DNA from: Chloroflexota bacterium
GTDB lineage: Bacteria; Chloroflexota; Anaerolineae; Caldilineales; Caldilineaceae
Direction of reading: 5' to 3'
Length of the DNA stretch: 6,759 nt
NCBI GenBank assembly: GCA_003577005.1
Contig: QEUW01000424.1
Span: 1 to 6,759, forward strand
Both the position numbers and the translations under genes were made by a program. Positions 4,773 to 6,759 of this stretch are shown piece after piece. The notes beneath the pieces are model-generated. The model saw nothing but the letters and a program-made list of their open reading frames with translations, was not told where the DNA came from and searched no databases. Numbering within the stretch: position 1 is the stretch's first letter; each line of letters starts with the position of its first letter.

Positions 4773-6356
4773 ATGAACGACCGGAATCAACAATCGCACG
4801 CTCTACTCGATAGGCCACTCTCCCGCCGGGCTTTGCTTCGCACCGCACTGGCGACCGGTGCGGTGACGGCGCTGGCCGCCTGCGCCCAGCCCGTTGCGCC
4901 TGCGGCCCCGGCGGGGGCGCCCGCAGCAGCCGGGGCAACCCGCGGCACGTTACGCCTGGCTCATATTCTGGAGTGGGGCGGCAAAGAAGTGCTGGACCCG
5001 GCCTCGCCCAATCGTTTCTTTCCACCTATTGAATTGCTCTACAACCGGCTGGTACGACTCAACAACAGCGGCGTGCCCGAACCCGACCTGGCCGTCTCCT
5101 GGGAGGCCGACGCCTCGGCGCAGGTGTGGACCTTCAAGCTGCGCGAGGGTGTCAAGTTTCACGATGGCAAACCCCTCACTGCAAACGATGTGGTCTACAC
5201 ATTGCAACACGTGGTGGACCCCGAACTGGGCTCGCCGGGCGCCTCGGTGCTGGAGATCATGGATGTCGAAGGCCTGGACGCACCCGATGACCAGACCGTG
5301 ATCATCCCGTTGAAACAGCCGCACGCCGACTTCCCCCTCTTGCTGCTGCACTACTCCTGTTATGTCACCCCCGAAGGCAGCGCCGACACCATCGCAACCA
5401 CCGGCATCGGCACCGGGCCGTTCAAACTCCAGGAACTCAACCCTGAAGGCAAGACCGTCGTCGTCGCCAACGATGAGTATTGGGAAGGCGCGCCCGGTCT
5501 GGCCGCCATCGAGATGGTTTCCATCCCCGATGGCGAGGCGCGCACGGCGGCGCTCCTGGCCGACCAGATCGATTATGGTGGGGTCTCGTTTGGCTCGGCG
5601 GAACTGGTCCGGCGCAATGCCAACCTGGAACTGCAATCGATTGGCTCCGGCAACTGGCTGCCCCTGGTGATGGATGTGCGCAAGCCACCTTTTGATGACC
5701 CCAAGGTACGCATGGCGATGAAACTGGTGGTAGACCGCGAGGAGATGGTCCAGACTGTCTTGAGCGGCTACGGGGCACCGGCGTGGGATCACCCGGTCTG
5801 GCCCGGCGACCAGTATCATCTGGCGCTGGACCGCAAACAGGATATCGAGCAGGCCAAGACACTGCTGGCCGAAGCCGGCTATCCCGATGGGCTCGATGTC
5901 GTGCTCCACACGACGCCCAACCCAGACCAGATGGTGCCGCTCGCCGTCACCTACAAAGAACAGGCGGCCAAAGCGGGCATCCGCGTCGAGATCCAGCAGG
6001 ACCCGTCCGATAGCTACTGGAACGATGTCTGGATGAAGGTCGATTTCTGCACATCTTTCTGGGGCGAACGCCAGGCCGACCAGGTGCTCAATGAGGTCTT
6101 CCGCGGCGGGGCCAACTGGAACGAGAGCTTCTGGGACAACCCCGAATTCGCCCGCCTGCTCGACGAGGCGCGCCGGGAACTGGATTTCGAGAAACGCAAG
6201 GCGCTCTACCAGCAAGCGCAACAACTGGTGGCCGACGACGGCGGCTCGATCATCCCCATTTTCTACAACAACCTGCGCGCCCGCCACCTGCGCGTGCAAG
6301 GGATTGTCGAATCGGAGCGCTTCTTCTTGTGGCACAAGGTTTCGATTCAGGAGTGA
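4773..6356 (+). CDS. ABC transporter substrate-binding lipoprotein, family 5 (peptide/nickel type)
   Basis: This 527-residue protein captures a ligand outside the membrane for the permease encoded downstream. The N-terminus has a twin-arginine motif SRRALL at 17-22 and a hydrophobic stretch. A lipobox LAAC at 34-37 predicts a Tat-exported lipoprotein anchored at Cys37, followed by an Ala/Pro/Gly linker to about 57. The mature part carries family 5 (SBP_bac_5, DppA/OppA/NikA) landmarks. WTFKLREGVKFHDGKPLTAN at 119-138 is the family signature. GIGTGPF follows at 211-217, PFDDPKVRMAM at 306-316, ALLADQIDYGG at about 259-270, and a C-terminal ADDGGSIIPIFY segment near 487-498. The length is normal for the family. 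The ligand is not readable: peptides, sugars, nickel and other small molecules all occur. It is the first gene of the operon, preceded by the promoter at 4564-4592. Its last four codons and stop lie in a large inverted repeat. Confidence 0.95.
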   Translation: MNDRNQQSHALLDRPLSRRALLRTALATGAVTALAACAQPVAPAAPAGAPAAAGATRGTLRLAHILEWGGKEVLDPASPNRFFPPIELLYNRLVRLNNSGVPEPDLAVSWEADASAQVWTFKLREGVKFHDGKPLTANDVVYTLQHVVDPELGSPGASVLEIMDVEGLDAPDDQTVIIPLKQPHADFPLLLLHYSCYVTPEGSADTIATTGIGTGPFKLQELNPEGKTVVVANDEYWEGAPGLAAIEMVSIPDGEARTAALLADQIDYGGVSFGSAELVRRNANLELQSIGSGNWLPLVMDVRKPPFDDPKVRMAMKLVVDREEMVQTVLSGYGAPAWDHPVWPGDQYHLALDRKQDIEQAKTLLAEAGYPDGLDVVLHTTPNPDQMVPLAVTYKEQAAKAGIRVEIQQDPSDSYWNDVWMKVDFCTSFWGERQADQVLNEVFRGGANWNESFWDNPEFARLLDEARRELDFEKRKALYQQAQQLVADDGGSIIPIFYNNLRARHLRVQGIVESERFFLWHKVSIQE

Positions 6357-6412
6357 TGCGTAATGCGTAATACGTGATCTGTGTCACGCATCACGCATCA
6401 CTCCTGAATTGA
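6342..6412 (+). repeat. 30-bp hairpin of heptamer repeats spanning the binding-protein stop codon
   Basis: 6342-6371 pairs with 6383-6412 around an 11-nt loop, with a few A-C or G-T mismatches. The core 6353-6401 is exactly seven 7-nt units. Four read forward (GTGATGC, GTAATGC, GTAATAC, GTGATCT), then three read in reverse (GTGACAC, GTGATGC, GTGATGC on the minus strand). The stem starts inside the last codons of the binding-protein gene and includes its TGA. No T-run follows, so read-through into the permease is expected. By analogy with REP hairpins after other binding-protein genes (for example malE-malF), it may stabilise the upstream mRNA and lower permease expression. Confidence 0.8.
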
Positions 6413-6430
6413 CCAGGGCTTGACCAGGGC
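6409..6430 (+). repeat. Tandem 11-bp direct repeat before the permease start
   Basis: TTGACCAGGGC occurs twice without a gap, at 6409-6419 and 6420-6430. The second copy supplies the only Shine-Dalgarno-like AGGG, 6 nt before the permease ATG. The first copy overlaps the foot of the hairpin, so a small duplication may have restored a translation signal clear of the structure. Confidence 0.75.
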
Positions 6431-6435
6431 GCACT

Positions 6436-6759
6436 ATGCTCAAGCTCATCGCACGCCGGCTGTTACTCTCCATTATCACACTCTGGATCGTCTCGGTCAT
6501 CGTCTTTGGCGCAACCGAGTTGTTGCCGGGCGATGTGGCGACGGCATTGCTAGGGCGCGAGGCGACGCCGGAGACGCTGGCTCGCCTGCGCACAGAACTG
6601 GGGCTCGACCGGCCGGCGGGGCAACGCTATGTCGAATGGCTGAGCAGCGCGCTGCGCGGCGACCTGGGGATGTCATTGGCAAAACGGAATACGCCCGTCA
6701 TCCAACTGATCATGGAACGGATGCGCAATACATTGTTGTTGAGCGGGCTGGCGGCGTTG
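6436..6759 (+). CDS. ABC transporter permease, DppB/OppB type, C-terminus cut by window edge
   Basis: The frame from the ATG at 6436 is open for 108 codons to the right edge; the family is usually a little over 300 residues, so two thirds are missing. The N-terminus is characteristic of the BPD_transp_1 permease that comes first in dipeptide, oligopeptide and nickel importers. A first membrane span covers about residues 8-26 (LLLSIITLWIVSVIVFGA). It is followed by LLPGDVATALLG at 29-40, ATPETLARLRTELGLDRP at 43-60, RYVEWL at 64-69 and RGDLGMSL at 74-81, and the second span begins near 99. It would pair in the membrane with a DppC-type partner and ATPases expected further right. It is 79 bp downstream of the binding-protein gene in the same direction, separated by the heptamer hairpin. 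Its Shine-Dalgarno site is weak (AGGG). Confidence 0.93.
   Translation, partial: MLKLIARRLLLSIITLWIVSVIVFGATELLPGDVATALLGREATPETLARLRTELGLDRPAGQRYVEWLSSALRGDLGMSLAKRNTPVIQLIMERMRNTLLLSGLAAL

Noticed and set aside
4950..6335. 461-codon open frame antisense to the binding-protein gene
   Set aside because: It lies entirely within a clearly recognisable family 5 binding protein on the other strand. It shows no domain, and high-GC codon bias readily leaves the antisense frame open.

Overview
The window reads as ordinary accessory or metabolic DNA from a moderately GC-rich bacterium. Three things fit a Chloroflexota (Anaerolineae or Caldilinea-like) genome: a Tat-type lipoprotein substrate-binding protein with an Ala/Pro-rich linker, an F420-type luciferase-like oxidoreductase, and intergenic gaps full of heptamer repeats and palindromes. 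This assignment is an inference from style; no marker gene is present. There is no rRNA, tRNA, CRISPR array, transposase or integrase in the window.

Layout. Positions 1-4197 are transcribed leftward. In transcription order (right to left) they hold a UlaG-like metallo-beta-lactamase-fold hydrolase (3337-4197), an APH-family phosphotransferase (2354-3208), an ArsB/NhaD-type ion transporter (898-2139) and the N-terminal part of an LLM flavin/F420-dependent oxidoreductase (1-614, cut by the window edge). From about 4564 to the right edge everything runs rightward: a good sigma70-type promoter, a leader of about 170 nt, a family 5 (Dpp/Opp type) ABC substrate-binding lipoprotein (4773-6356), and the start of its DppB/OppB-type permease (6436-6759, cut by the edge). 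The 575-bp gap between the two blocks is a divergent control region.

The rightward genes clearly form the start of an ABC importer operon for a peptide, nickel or similar ligand. The leftward genes do not form an obvious pathway.

The most interesting material is between the genes. Large palindromes lie at 692-747, 4342-4372, 4452-4521 and 6342-6412. A family of 7-nt GTAATNN repeats occurs at three sites. At 6353-6401 seven heptamers form a head-to-head hairpin that begins inside the stop region of the binding-protein gene. The other two sites (2195-2218 and 3303-3335) are inverted halves of a similar element, and they bracket the phosphotransferase gene. This suggests that the phosphotransferase segment was inserted into, or moved together with, such an element. 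I see no convincing new multi-gene system. The repeat architecture and the HGE-variant phosphotransferase are the leads worth following.
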